Shown piece by piece: positions 4,126 to 11,610 of a stretch of 27,404 bases of DNA (the first letter of the stretch is position 1; each line of letters starts with the position of its first letter). The stretch is taken from positions 1 to 27,404 of IMG/VR virus record IMGVR_UViG_3300027708_000251. The stretch is one strand, 5' to 3'. A program made the position numbers and the translations under genes. The notes under the pieces are model-generated. The model did no database searches. It was not told the DNA's origin and saw only the letters and a program-made list of their open reading frames with translations. The DNA comes from a virus.

Positions 4126-6061
4126 ATATGTATATCATTTTTCCATCAAAATCCATATACGCATGTTTCAGTCCTGCTCTGAAATTGCCAATCCATTCAG
4201 GCGTAGCTCTTGTGTCTGTTTCTCTTTGTTGAGGCGGAGCTTCAACATTTTGTTGAGTAGGACTTGGTTGAGCAGCTGGCTGTGGAGCTGGAGTTTCTTT
4301 TTGGGTTTCTCTTGTAACAGCAGCCTGATCAATGCCTCTTGTTCTTGATCTTGATTGGTCTAGGTATGGATTATTTGGTTGCATTGAAGCTGTTGAAGAC
4401 CCTTGTAATCCTCCTAAAAGATTTTCAATTGCTGGAATTAATATACCAGCAAGGCCACCAATACCAGCTCCTTGTCTACCACCTATCATACCGCCCAGTG
4501 CAGCATAAGGATTCATCATCCCCATTCTAGGATCTTGTTGTGGGGTATATCCTCTTTGTTGTGGCTGTTCTGGTTCTTCTCTGGCAGCACTCATTCCTCT
4601 ACTAGGACCTGGACCTGGACCAGGTGTTTCTCCTCCAGGAGCTCCACCAGTAGCTTCTCTGAGCCATCCTGCAGCATTTTTACCTGCCCCACCAGCACCC
4701 CATATAGCCTGACTTCCGAACCCGACGTGCATTCTGGCACCATCACTATCCATATATCCTTCACCTGCACCAATACCAGTAGCTCCTGCGGCTGATGCAG
4801 CCATAACGAACTTTTTGAATATAGGCAAATCTTCGGAATTCTTTGGTGTTAGTTTTTTTTCTCCGGAGTAGATATCAAGATCAGCTGCCATACCTTTATC
4901 GTGTCTGGTTGAACCTGTTCTTTGGCCACCTTCTGTTTGTGCTGGCTGACCGCCAGATTTAACCTTTACATCAACTCCTGCTTCTCTTGCTGCCTTTTCA
5001 AGAACAGCTAGAAGTTCTGGGCTGATTGGCAGTTTTCTTATGCCAGCTTCTTTCATTTGATCTTGTGAAACTTTTCCACCATCAGTTTTTATTGGAGTTT
5101 CAGTTTGCTGATTTTGCATTTCGCCACCTTGTTTTGTGGCGTCAGCTGATACACCACGTGTAGGCGAAGATACAGCTGTATTATTTTTAGAATTTTTTCT
5201 TTCTAATTCTCTCATCCATAAATCTTGATATTCTTTCATACTATATTTGTTGTTCTTTTGTTCTTTATCATTCAAATAGCCCTTTGGACCACCATACCAT
5301 TCTCTTGGCACCCAGCTTACATCGCCATTATGTCTTTTAAGAATATCTGATATATATTTGTCTGCAACAGCATCCTGAATTGCAGGAGGAGCGTCTTTTG
5401 CGCGATTGTATTCTGTGCCAATACTAAATTGTTTAGTTAATCCTTTCCAGGTTGTATCAATAAATTGATACGCCCCAGAAGCAGTATTTGGTGGTTTTTG
5501 CTCTGCTTTATAATTGTTTGTAGATTCTCTTTGTTTTATAACTTCTAAAATTGTTTTATTTTCTACATTAGCCAAAGGTGTTTCATTGTTTGATGGAGAT
5601 ACTGGTTTTGCATCATCTCCTTCTGATTTTTGACCCATAATAAGGGCTATGCCAGCTGCTGATACTCCCATGCCAGTAAGAAGATTACTTGCTAGACTTG
5701 CGCCCTTTCCACCATTACTACTTTTAACAGCACTTTCTTTAATTAACATTTTTAATGTTTTGAGTATATCGTTTTGGACAGAAATCGATTGCTGTAAGAG
5801 ACTATTTGCTTTATCTATTTTCTTGGTATTTTGTTGAGTCTGTTCTTCAATGTTTTCAACATTTGCTGTGAGTTGTTTTATCTGTCCTTTTTGAGAAGAA
5901 AAAAGAGAACCTAAATTTTTATTGATTATTGATACATTTCCATTATTATCATTAGCAGCTTTTTTGAATGATCCTTTCTCTGCTGGCGCATTGACAGGCT
6001 GTGTTTTATCTGCTTGTTTATTCTTCTTAAATAATGAAAATGGATTAAATTTTATTGGCAT
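4124..6061 (-). CDS. Virion-associated bifunctional peptidoglycan hydrolase, 645 aa, possible tape measure
   Basis: Domains in order: charged N-terminus; coiled coil about 49-110; one hydrophobic Gly/Ala segment 126-142; lysozyme-like transglycosylase domain about 168-290 with QRES (E179 the likely catalytic acid), SGAYQF (195-200) and EWYGG; M15-type metallopeptidase domain about 341-470 with GSTRHDKGMAADLD (H387, D394) and GEGYMDSDGARMHVGFG (E434, H445) as zinc and catalytic residues; Pro/Gly-rich linker; glycine-rich hydrophobic stretch; C-terminal DFDGKMIYI. It should cut both glycan strands and peptide stems when the tail penetrates the wall. AAAGG lies before ATG 6061, two bases after the gp26-extension stop. 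Being directly downstream of a chaperone-like frameshift gene, with coiled coil and membrane segment, it could be or replace the tape measure; that is inference. Confidence 0.82.
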   Translation of the reverse strand: MPIKFNPFSLFKKNKQADKTQPVNAPAEKGSFKKAANDNNGNVSIINKNLGSLFSSQKGQIKQLTANVENIEEQTQQNTKKIDKANSLLQQSISVQNDILKTLKMLIKESAVKSSNGGKGASLASNLLTGMGVSAAGIALIMGQKSEGDDAKPVSPSNNETPLANVENKTILEVIKQRESTNNYKAEQKPPNTASGAYQFIDTTWKGLTKQFSIGTEYNRAKDAPPAIQDAVADKYISDILKRHNGDVSWVPREWYGGPKGYLNDKEQKNNKYSMKEYQDLWMRELERKNSKNNTAVSSPTRGVSADATKQGGEMQNQQTETPIKTDGGKVSQDQMKEAGIRKLPISPELLAVLEKAAREAGVDVKVKSGGQPAQTEGGQRTGSTRHDKGMAADLDIYSGEKKLTPKNSEDLPIFKKFVMAASAAGATGIGAGEGYMDSDGARMHVGFGSQAIWGAGGAGKNAAGWLREATGGAPGGETPGPGPGPSRGMSAAREEPEQPQQRGYTPQQDPRMGMMNPYAALGGMIGGRQGAGIGGLAGILIPAIENLLGGLQGSSTASMQPNNPYLDQSRSRTRGIDQAAVTRETQKETPAPQPAAQPSPTQQNVEAPPQQRETDTRATPEWIGNFRAGLKHAYMDFDGKMIYI

Positions 6062-6063
6062 CT

Positions 6064-6249
6064 TTAACCTTTATTCTTTTGTTTTTCTTCTTCTAGTTTT
6101 CTTAAATGAACTATCAAAAATTCAACATATATGTCCCTCTCAAAAGGGATTAGGTTTTCAATTTCAGTAATCGAATATTTGTGATGCTGAACCATAGAAA
6201 AAATAGTAGAAAAGTAATTCTCTAAAGAGTTATGATTCAGCGCCAGGAA
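6064..6249 (-). CDS. -1 frame extension of gp26 (61 residues), probably reached by frameshifting
   Basis: This frame is open from a TGA just upstream of an 8-T run to TAA 6066-6064. It overlaps the end of gp26 and encodes FLALNHNSLENYFSTIFSMV followed by QHHKYSITEIENLIPFERDI and a Lys/Glu-rich end. The only internal ATG (6195-6193, giving 43 aa) has no ribosome-binding site, so entry by a -1 frameshift at TTTTTTT (6255-6249) is favoured. The fusion would be 295 aa. The block YSITEIENLIPFERDIYV looks conserved and resembles the small acidic helical extension found in tail-assembly chaperone pairs. An independently translated 43-aa protein is the alternative. Confidence 0.55.
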   Translation of the reverse strand, partial: FLALNHNSLENYFSTIFSMVQHHKYSITEIENLIPFERDIYVEFLIVHLRKLEEEKQKNKG

Positions 6250-6950
6250 AAAAAATCATTTAACGAGCTCAAAATTATTTCTCTATCGTTTCCTAAAGAA
6301 TTCTTGTACTTAATTTTATGCTCTATTTTGGGGACACTCAAAAGAAATTTCTGAATATCTTCGAATACCTTCAAATTCATATTCTCTAGGAACTCACTCA
6401 TTTCTTCTTTACTGTGGTTTGAAGGTTCGAATATCTCATCGTCATCATAAATTTTATCGATACATCTAAGAATCAATTCAAACATGTAATTATCTGTTAA
6501 TGATAGAAATTCTTTGTCTTCATATAGTAAAGCTGATGGATAATTCATCACAATTCCTGATTTTTCGCCAATTTTTATGTTATTACTGACTCTTTCAGGA
6601 ATTTTTACTTCAATTTCATTCAAATCGATGTCAAAATCGTAAACTTTTTCGTCTTCATAGTCTTTATATGAAACTTTTACGATATTATTTACAGAAAACG
6701 CTCTTAATTTTAGAAAAATGTATTCGAGATCGAAAAGTGCAATTTTATCAAGATTCAATCCCTTATCTACACAACAATTATTAACAATTTGTTTAATTGC
6801 TGACAAAATATCAGAATCATTTTCACTTTCTTTGGCCATAAGAAGTAGCTTTTCTTCTTTTACCAAAAATGGTCTAAATTTTATATTTTTATTTAACGAA
6901 GGCACCTTAATATTGTACATTGGTTGATCGATTTTAGGCAAGCCAGACAT
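6237..6950 (-). CDS. 26: gp26-like baseplate hub / tail assembly protein (T4_baseplate family), 237 aa
   Basis: The start is ATG 6950 after GGAG in ATTATGGAGATATGTT. The N-terminal IKFRPFLVKEEKLLLMAKES, then AIKQIVNNC and LDKIALFDLEYIFLKLRA, matches the pattern of the T4_baseplate family (PF12322), which includes gp26. T4 gp26 is a hub component needed for hub assembly; relatives in other myoviruses look like tail-assembly chaperones. Length is near T4 gp26 (208 aa). Near the 3' end the coding strand has T TTT TTT in the reading frame (6255-6249), followed by SWR and TGA, and a -1 frame continues open for 61 codons. The gene lies between the tube-fold protein and the hydrolase, as expected for a chaperone placed next to a tape-measure-like gene. 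Confidence 0.8.
   Translation of the reverse strand: MSGLPKIDQPMYNIKVPSLNKNIKFRPFLVKEEKLLLMAKESENDSDILSAIKQIVNNCCVDKGLNLDKIALFDLEYIFLKLRAFSVNNIVKVSYKDYEDEKVYDFDIDLNEIEVKIPERVSNNIKIGEKSGIVMNYPSALLYEDKEFLSLTDNYMFELILRCIDKIYDDDEIFEPSNHSKEEMSEFLENMNLKVFEDIQKFLLSVPKIEHKIKYKNSLGNDREIILSSLNDFFSWR
6249..6255 (-). other. Putative -1 ribosomal frameshift site T TTT TTT
   Basis: The minus strand has eight consecutive T residues (6255-6248). In the gp26 frame they read GAT TTT TTT TCC, i.e. a heptamer X XXY YYZ with both tRNAs able to re-pair after a -1 slip. The -1 frame is open for 61 codons beyond it, while the zero frame stops after three more codons. Confidence 0.55.
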
Positions 6951-6976
6951 AACATATCTCCATAATTAAAAATAGT

Positions 6977-7615
6977 TTAAAATACTCTTATTGGTGTTTC
7001 CAATACAGAACTTACAATTGTATAATCAGTATAAGCAATGGCAACGTTGATCTTAATCATATTACCAGTATCGCCCCATGCTAATGGTACCTCACCTATA
7101 GCTGTTGGGAAAGCTTCGTAGAGGTTTATTCTTTGAACTGTATTACCTTCTTGGTCATACATTACGATTTGCATAATTGTAGAATAATTTGATTTGTATT
7201 CTGATAGATAAGTGGGTATTCTATTAACCTCACCAAACCCAGAACTTTCTGTTCCGGTAAATTCGTATATCGACCTTACCCAATTATACCAATATTGCCA
7301 AACTACTGCTTGATCGTCTGATAGTATAGAAAAATGTATTTCATTGAATTGTGCATTGAAAGGTTGTTTCTGAGTTGGTCCAGCACCATATCGACTAACA
7401 TCAGCACTAGCCAAAGAAATTCCAGGCGCTCTAACTTGATCGATTCTAAAGGTTTGTAGGTCAGTAATTTCTTTCAGTTCTGATAAGCTGCCATTGTTGT
7501 TTAACATATTACCAAACATAATAGGTGGTGGTTGTATAAACACCTCAAACTGATTGGCTTTAAGATAACCATAGTCTTCTATGTTTGCTTTGAAATCGTT
7601 AATATTAAATGGCAT
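6977..7615 (-). CDS. Tail-tube-fold protein, probably gp54-like tube initiator (or gp19-like), 212 aa
   Basis: The protein has ANQFEVFIQPPP near the start, then FRIDQVRAPGISLASADVSRY, a middle block with VVWQYWYNWVRSIYEF, and a C-terminal INLYEAFPTAIGEVPLAWGD followed by IKINVAIAYTDY. The last block parallels T4 gp19 (LWPTNVGELQLDWD ... FEVTFALDYWE), so the tube fold is well supported. gp19, gp48 and gp54 share this fold. Position among baseplate genes rather than beside a sheath gene, and gp48 lying just across the divergent promoter, favour the gp54-like tube-initiator role; a tail tube paralogue is the alternative. ATG 7615 follows TTAGG. It lies 8 bases after the upstream gene's stop codon. 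Confidence 0.65.
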   Translation of the reverse strand: MPFNINDFKANIEDYGYLKANQFEVFIQPPPIMFGNMLNNNGSLSELKEITDLQTFRIDQVRAPGISLASADVSRYGAGPTQKQPFNAQFNEIHFSILSDDQAVVWQYWYNWVRSIYEFTGTESSGFGEVNRIPTYLSEYKSNYSTIMQIVMYDQEGNTVQRINLYEAFPTAIGEVPLAWGDTGNMIKINVAIAYTDYTIVSSVLETPIRVF

Positions 7616-7623
7616 TTTTAAAC

Positions 7624-8190
7624 CTAATAAGGAGGTGAACCAGCGTATTTTTTATTTGGATTGATTTTCCATTTCTGTAGTGGCATCGTAACAACCTTGG
7701 CCCAATCAGATGGTGAAACAAATTGAAACTGACTTCTCACGTGTCCATAGAGGTATCTTTTTATACATTCTGTATTACCTGGAAATTGGCTAGAATATCT
7801 TTTGACAATTTCATACGATATCGTTAATTTAGTAGTATCGTTGTATTTATCATTATTGGCTAAAGTTGCCAGTGCACTCAAAAGAGAAGATCGAGCAGCT
7901 GGTGGAAGATAATGTAAATTTAACCCAAGAAATCCTTGATTTTGAAATTCTATTGGTATGACAAGAGGAAACATATCATAAAATGGTAGGGTGTCCTTGT
8001 ATTTTGGGTCGTATACAAAAAGATACATGCTACCGATCTCTGGCATTGCTGTTTTTTTGAATATGTCGTTTATGTTTTTCTTTGAAAAATTATCTATCTT
8101 ATCTTTGAACCAATCAAGGGAACCTTTGGCGGCTGCTAGTAAATTATTACCAGCTTCATTGAGTTGTTTTTCAAAATCAGATATTGCCAT
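7624..8190 (-). CDS. Conserved T4-like phage protein of unknown role, 188 aa
   Basis: The protein begins MAISDFEKQLNEAGNNLLAA, then has PEIGSMYLFVYDPKYKDTLP with FYDMFPLVIPIEF, then FLGLNLHYLPPAARSSLL and a C-terminal region ending NPNKKYAGSPPY. I recall similar proteins with the motifs MYxFxYDPKxKxxLPYYDxFPLV and GLNLHYLPP in T4-like marine phages, but do not know a confirmed function. A DNA-end or neck/tail-completion role would fit its neighbour gp4 and is inference. The ATG overlaps the gp4 stop by one base (TAATG at 8192-8188), so translation is coupled. No membrane segment or signal peptide is seen. Confidence 0.7.
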   Translation of the reverse strand: MAISDFEKQLNEAGNNLLAAAKGSLDWFKDKIDNFSKKNINDIFKKTAMPEIGSMYLFVYDPKYKDTLPFYDMFPLVIPIEFQNQGFLGLNLHYLPPAARSSLLSALATLANNDKYNDTTKLTISYEIVKRYSSQFPGNTECIKRYLYGHVRSQFQFVSPSDWAKVVTMPLQKWKINPNKKYAGSPPY

Positions 8191-8636
8191 TAAAATTTAA
8201 TCCCTAATTCTTTTTCAGTAAATATATGAAAAGTCCAGCCTCTGTCTTTACAAAAATCTAATGCTGCTTTCCATTTAGCCTCATTAACCCCCCAAGTTTT
8301 CACTTCTGTGATATAACTTTTGGTTATTTTGGTTTTCAATTTAGGAGGTACAGTTTGTTTTGCAGGCTTCACTTCTATCAAAGCGGTTTCTCGGACGCCT
8401 TCATTATTTATCTTGGTTACGAGAAAGTCGGGGAAATATCGATGAATTCTGTTGTCTAGAGGAGACCTGTATGGGATTACAATTTCCTCAGAGCTCCAAC
8501 TTATGACTTCTTTGTGATCGTCTAAATACAACATAAGCTTGAGTTCCCAGCTAGATCTCCAATAGATTTCCGTGGGATTCCCTTTGTATTTTTGAGGGTT
8601 TTTTGGTTTAAATTTACCTTTGTTATATTTTGTCAT
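8190..8636 (-). CDS. 4: gp4-like head completion protein with nuclease fold, 148 aa
   Basis: T4 gp4 (150 aa) is needed for head completion before tail joining. This protein shows the same pattern: FKPKNPQKYKGNPTEIYWRS, SSWELKLMLYLDDH, SWSSEEIVIPYRSPLD and RIHRYFPDFLV, followed by ALIEVKPAKQT. E31, D70 and E88-x-K90 form the E...PD...ExK arrangement of PD-(D/E)xK (TnsA-like) nucleases, so the catalytic set appears intact. ATG 8636 is chosen because it starts the conserved region; an upstream ATG (8678) would add 14 residues reading through the divergent promoter. It is the first gene of the minus-strand tail unit, driven by the CCTAAATA element at 8667-8660. Confidence 0.85.
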   Translation of the reverse strand: MTKYNKGKFKPKNPQKYKGNPTEIYWRSSWELKLMLYLDDHKEVISWSSEEIVIPYRSPLDNRIHRYFPDFLVTKINNEGVRETALIEVKPAKQTVPPKLKTKITKSYITEVKTWGVNEAKWKAALDFCKDRGWTFHIFTEKELGIKF

Positions 8637-8643
8637 GATTCCA

Positions 8644-8651
8644 TATAAATA
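8644..8651 (+). promoter_or_regulatory. T4-type late promoter TATAAATA for the rightward baseplate operon
   Basis: TATAAATA matches the T4 late consensus exactly and lies 36 bases before ATG 8688. A start site near 8658-8660 would leave a leader of about 30 bases. Late promoters have no -35 element and need gp55, gp33 and the gp45 clamp; a gp33 gene is present at 2015. Confidence 0.7.
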
Positions 8652-8659
8652 AAAGAAAA

Positions 8660-8667
8660 TATTTAGG
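8660..8667 (-). promoter_or_regulatory. Late-type promoter CCTAAATA for the leftward tail unit
   Basis: On the minus strand CCTAAATA lies 23 bases before the gp4 start at 8636. It shares the CTAAATA core with the elements before the tmRNA and gp32. It faces the TATAAATA element (8644-8651) across only eight bases, so the two initiation regions overlap. Confidence 0.5.
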
Positions 8668-8687
8668 TTGCAATCCACGGATTTTCA

Positions 8688-9542
8688 ATGGCAATTTTAT
8701 ATCAAAACATAAATGCAAATAATTCTAGGTTTCCTACACCTAAACAGAAGCCAATTCAGAGAAATGTTTTTCCAAACGATTTGATAGCAAATGGTAGAGA
8801 TTTTTACATGTCTATGGAGTTCAAAGATTATAGTTTTAGGGAAATAATGCCAAACGCTGTACCTTTTAGTGCAGAAATATTAAACGTAATAGACAATAAT
8901 ATAACTCCCATATTAAACGAAGGTAAAAATCTTTTTGCTGGTGCGATAAATTCTCTTACTGGATCAAATTTGAACAGAGATAGTTTTAATTTTACACCAA
9001 GTACAAGAATTGGTAATATTGCTTTGCCATTGCCTAAATCAATCAATGATATTACTACTTTAAATTGGTCAGATCAATCAGTAATTGAGAAAATTCCAGG
9101 TATTCGTGATGGCGCAGCTGGTTTTGCAACTACAAGTTTTATGTCTGGTCTTACTATCAATCCATTTCTTTTTATGTTTTTCCAAAGACCAAATTTTAAA
9201 GAGTTTATTTTCAAATGGACACTAACACCGAATACAGAAGAAGAATCTAATACTATTGTTAAAATTATTAATAGTTGCAAGAAAGCATCTTTGCCAACTA
9301 AATCTGGGTTTGGGTTTCTTCTACAGTATCCTCAAATAGTACAAATATATTTGTTTCCAAAAGAATTAGAAAAACATATGAGATTCAAACCTTGTGCAAT
9401 AACATCGGTACAGGCTGATTATACTGCTGCCGGAAATCCTTCGTTTTTCAAAGGTACTAATTTACCAACTGTTATATCGTTGACGCTTTCTCTCAAAGAA
9501 ATCGAACTTTGGGATAGTTCAGAAATATATGGTGTATCATAA
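8688..9542 (+). CDS. 48: gp48-like baseplate tail-tube cap protein, 284 aa
   Basis: T4 gp48 caps the baseplate hub and, with gp54, starts tail tube growth. The N-terminal MAILYQNINANNSRFPTPKQ, a middle FMSGLTINPFLFMFFQRPNF followed by FKWTLTPNTEEESNTI, and a C-terminal MRFKPCAITSVQADYTAAGN then LPTVISLTLSLKEIELW fit the gp48 family, whose C-terminal half has the tube fold. It is shorter than T4 gp48 (364 aa). It is the first gene of the rightward operon, behind a perfect late promoter; no strong ribosome-binding site is visible before ATG 8688. Its TAA overlaps the gp53 ATG by one base (TAATG at 9540-9544). Confidence 0.75.
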   Translation: MAILYQNINANNSRFPTPKQKPIQRNVFPNDLIANGRDFYMSMEFKDYSFREIMPNAVPFSAEILNVIDNNITPILNEGKNLFAGAINSLTGSNLNRDSFNFTPSTRIGNIALPLPKSINDITTLNWSDQSVIEKIPGIRDGAAGFATTSFMSGLTINPFLFMFFQRPNFKEFIFKWTLTPNTEEESNTIVKIINSCKKASLPTKSGFGFLLQYPQIVQIYLFPKELEKHMRFKPCAITSVQADYTAAGNPSFFKGTNLPTVISLTLSLKEIELWDSSEIYGVS

Positions 9543-10396
9543 TGGCTGAAAGATATTTTCAAAAATTTCCGATTACTCTATATTCTAATACATACGTTGT
9601 TGATATAACAAAACGTGCAACATTGCTTAACAAAGTTTACAGTAATCCTTTTATTTTTTACCCTTATGAAATCAATAATGAGAGAGCCGATCAGTTAAGT
9701 CAGAGATATTACGAAGATTCGTTTCAAAGTTGGATACTGTATTTTTCTAATAAAATAGTAGATCCTTATTATGAGTGGTATATGAACGAGAACGAATTTA
9801 ATAGTTTTATAGCTTCAAAATATGGATCGTACGAAACGTCTGTTCAAAAAATAAAATTCTACAAAAATAATTGGATCGGCCAAGACAATATCGATATAAG
9901 TTACTATAACTCTTTAGTTCCAAATTTGAAAAAATACTGGGAGCCTGTATATGGCTATGGAAATAAAATTGTTTCTTATAAAAGAATAGAACAAGATTGG
10001 ACTGTTAATACTAATCAGATCGTTTCATATTCTGTTAATACAACTTCTACTTTTATCAATGATGAAGTTTGCAAAATATATTTAAATGGCAGTTTAGGTA
10101 AAGGACAAGTGCTTTCTTCATCTAATACATCAATATATCTACAGCATTTATCAGGAACATACATTACTTCTGGCACTGGATATATTGTTGGTTCGGAAAG
10201 TAATTCGAATGTCACTTTCACAACAGCTACTTCTGTTTCTGACAATATTGCAATGGAAGAAGAAATTTATTGGAATCCTATTAGTTATTTTGAATATGAA
10301 ACAAACAAAAATGAATACAATAGAACGTTGCGTGTCATAGATAAGGTTTATGAACAGAAAATATCTGATGATCTCAAAACATTAATGAATGAATAA
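9542..10396 (+). CDS. 53: gp53-like baseplate wedge protein, 284 aa
   Basis: gp53 clamps the wedges around the hub in the T4 baseplate. The N-terminal 130 residues match the family pattern: MAERYFQKFPITLYSN, then DITKRATLLNKVYSNPFIFY, ERADQLSQRYYEDSFQSWIL, YFSNKIVDPYYEWYMNENEF and ASKYGSYETSVQKIKFYKNN. The protein is longer than T4 gp53 (196 aa), with a Ser/Thr-rich beta-like insertion about residues 155-235 and a helical end. Arginine is mostly coded AGA. It starts by TAATG overlap with gp48, and the hub gene follows two bases after its stop. Confidence 0.85.
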   Translation: MAERYFQKFPITLYSNTYVVDITKRATLLNKVYSNPFIFYPYEINNERADQLSQRYYEDSFQSWILYFSNKIVDPYYEWYMNENEFNSFIASKYGSYETSVQKIKFYKNNWIGQDNIDISYYNSLVPNLKKYWEPVYGYGNKIVSYKRIEQDWTVNTNQIVSYSVNTTSTFINDEVCKIYLNGSLGKGQVLSSSNTSIYLQHLSGTYITSGTGYIVGSESNSNVTFTTATSVSDNIAMEEEIYWNPISYFEYETNKNEYNRTLRVIDKVYEQKISDDLKTLMNE

Positions 10397-10398
10397 AC

Positions 10399-11610
10399 AT
10401 GGAAGCTGGCGAAATAAGAATTTCAAATTTACGAATTGGTGACATTGATTTAAGTAATCAAAATCAAATTAATTATAGTGTGATTGAAATATACGAAGAC
10501 ATTTTAAGTCCAACAGGGCCATTTGCTGAAATCAACGTTGTTGACAGTAATGATGTATTGGGCAAATCTAATTTAAATGGTTCTTACGATAAAGATGTCC
10601 AAATATCTTTTTCGCTTGATGGTACAGGTTCGGCTAGTTTCAAATTTAAAATGATGGAAAATAAAGATTTGAAAGATGGATCTTCTGATAAAATTGGGTC
10701 AGGGCACAATAAAAAATATACAATTAGATGTTGTTCTGTAGAAATGTTAAACGCTCAAGGTAATTATGTTCAGAAAAGTTATGAACAACAAACAAGTAAA
10801 ATAGTAGAAGATATTGTAAAGAATAATTTTAAAAGCGATAAGAGTATCGATTTAGAAAGTACATATGGATCAAGAAGACTAGTTTTTTCAAATAAGCATC
10901 CTCTAGAAGTAATAAGAATACTTAATTCTGAACATGTTTCCGATGAAAACAAATCTTCTGCTTTTGTTCTGTTTCAAAGATCTCAAAAATATGTATTTTC
11001 TACATATGAAAAACTATTCAAACAAGGCGCAGTAGTTACTTTAAAACAATCAGCGACTTTAGCTTTTGCTAATGGTGGTGATAAAGCAAATTCTATTTTA
11101 TGGATCGATGTGCCGAATTCGTTCTTTACCCCAACTAGATCTCTGTCTAAATCTCAGCAGAACTCGTATGACCCTACAACTGGAACTGCTGATCAAGTAG
11201 AACAAAAAAAGAAATCTTGGAGTTTACCTGGAAACCAAGCGTATGACGATACTTCTTATTCTAAAGCTGTTCCAGTCCATACTATGAACGATGCTATAAA
11301 CAATAAATCATCTACAAAACTAGCAGATGCAAGAAAAAATAGAGTAGATTTCTTATCGCATTTATCACAAACATATGGAACATTAGAGGTTTATGGAAAC
11401 CCAGATATAACACTTGGTTCTATTGTGAATTTGGATATTCCTAATAAATCTGATGGTAATACCTCTGCTGGTGAAAAACAATTTAATGGTAAAGCATTAG
11501 TTGTTTCAATTAGACATAAGATAAAACCAATTGGTGAAACACCTAGATATACTATGATTCTTGGTGTTGTAACTGGTGGTTATAAAGAAGGTGGTGGTGG
11601 TAATGGCTAA
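10399..11610 (+). CDS. 27: gp27-like baseplate central hub protein, 403 aa
   Basis: gp27 forms the trimeric hub ring that holds the gp5 spike. The length is close to T4 gp27 (391 aa). Visible features are the N-terminal IRISNLRIGDIDL, a beta-rich first domain (YEDILSPTGPFAEINVVDSN), a second domain with SRRLVFSNKHPLEVIRILNS and VLFQRSQKYVFSTYEKLF, and the C-terminal LSHLSQTYGTLEVYGNPDIT followed by LGSIVNLDIP and KALVVSIRHKIK, typical of gp27/gpD/VgrG hub proteins that end in a tube-like beta domain. The glycine-rich end (YKEGGGGNG) is coded by a GGTGGTGG stretch that also lies before the next start. It overlaps the OB-fold gene by 8 bases. Confidence 0.82.
   Translation: MEAGEIRISNLRIGDIDLSNQNQINYSVIEIYEDILSPTGPFAEINVVDSNDVLGKSNLNGSYDKDVQISFSLDGTGSASFKFKMMENKDLKDGSSDKIGSGHNKKYTIRCCSVEMLNAQGNYVQKSYEQQTSKIVEDIVKNNFKSDKSIDLESTYGSRRLVFSNKHPLEVIRILNSEHVSDENKSSAFVLFQRSQKYVFSTYEKLFKQGAVVTLKQSATLAFANGGDKANSILWIDVPNSFFTPTRSLSKSQQNSYDPTTGTADQVEQKKKSWSLPGNQAYDDTSYSKAVPVHTMNDAINNKSSTKLADARKNRVDFLSHLSQTYGTLEVYGNPDITLGSIVNLDIPNKSDGNTSAGEKQFNGKALVVSIRHKIKPIGETPRYTMILGVVTGGYKEGGGGNG

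Noticed and set aside
4163-4795. Plus-strand open frames of 60-107 codons inside the hydrolase gene
   Set aside because: They oppose a gene with clear domains, have low-complexity Ser-rich or hydrophobic translations, and no start signals.
5942-5959. AANDNN in the hydrolase (residues 35-40), identical to the start of the tmRNA tag
   Set aside because: It lies at the N-terminal side of the protein, is not followed by the LALAA end, and the codons differ from the tmRNA; most likely chance in an Asn-rich linker.
8637-8678. Longer gp4 starting at the upstream ATG 8678
   Set aside because: The extra 14 residues are hydrophobic and unlike gp4, and the codons run through the predicted late promoter; T4 gp4 length fits ATG 8636.
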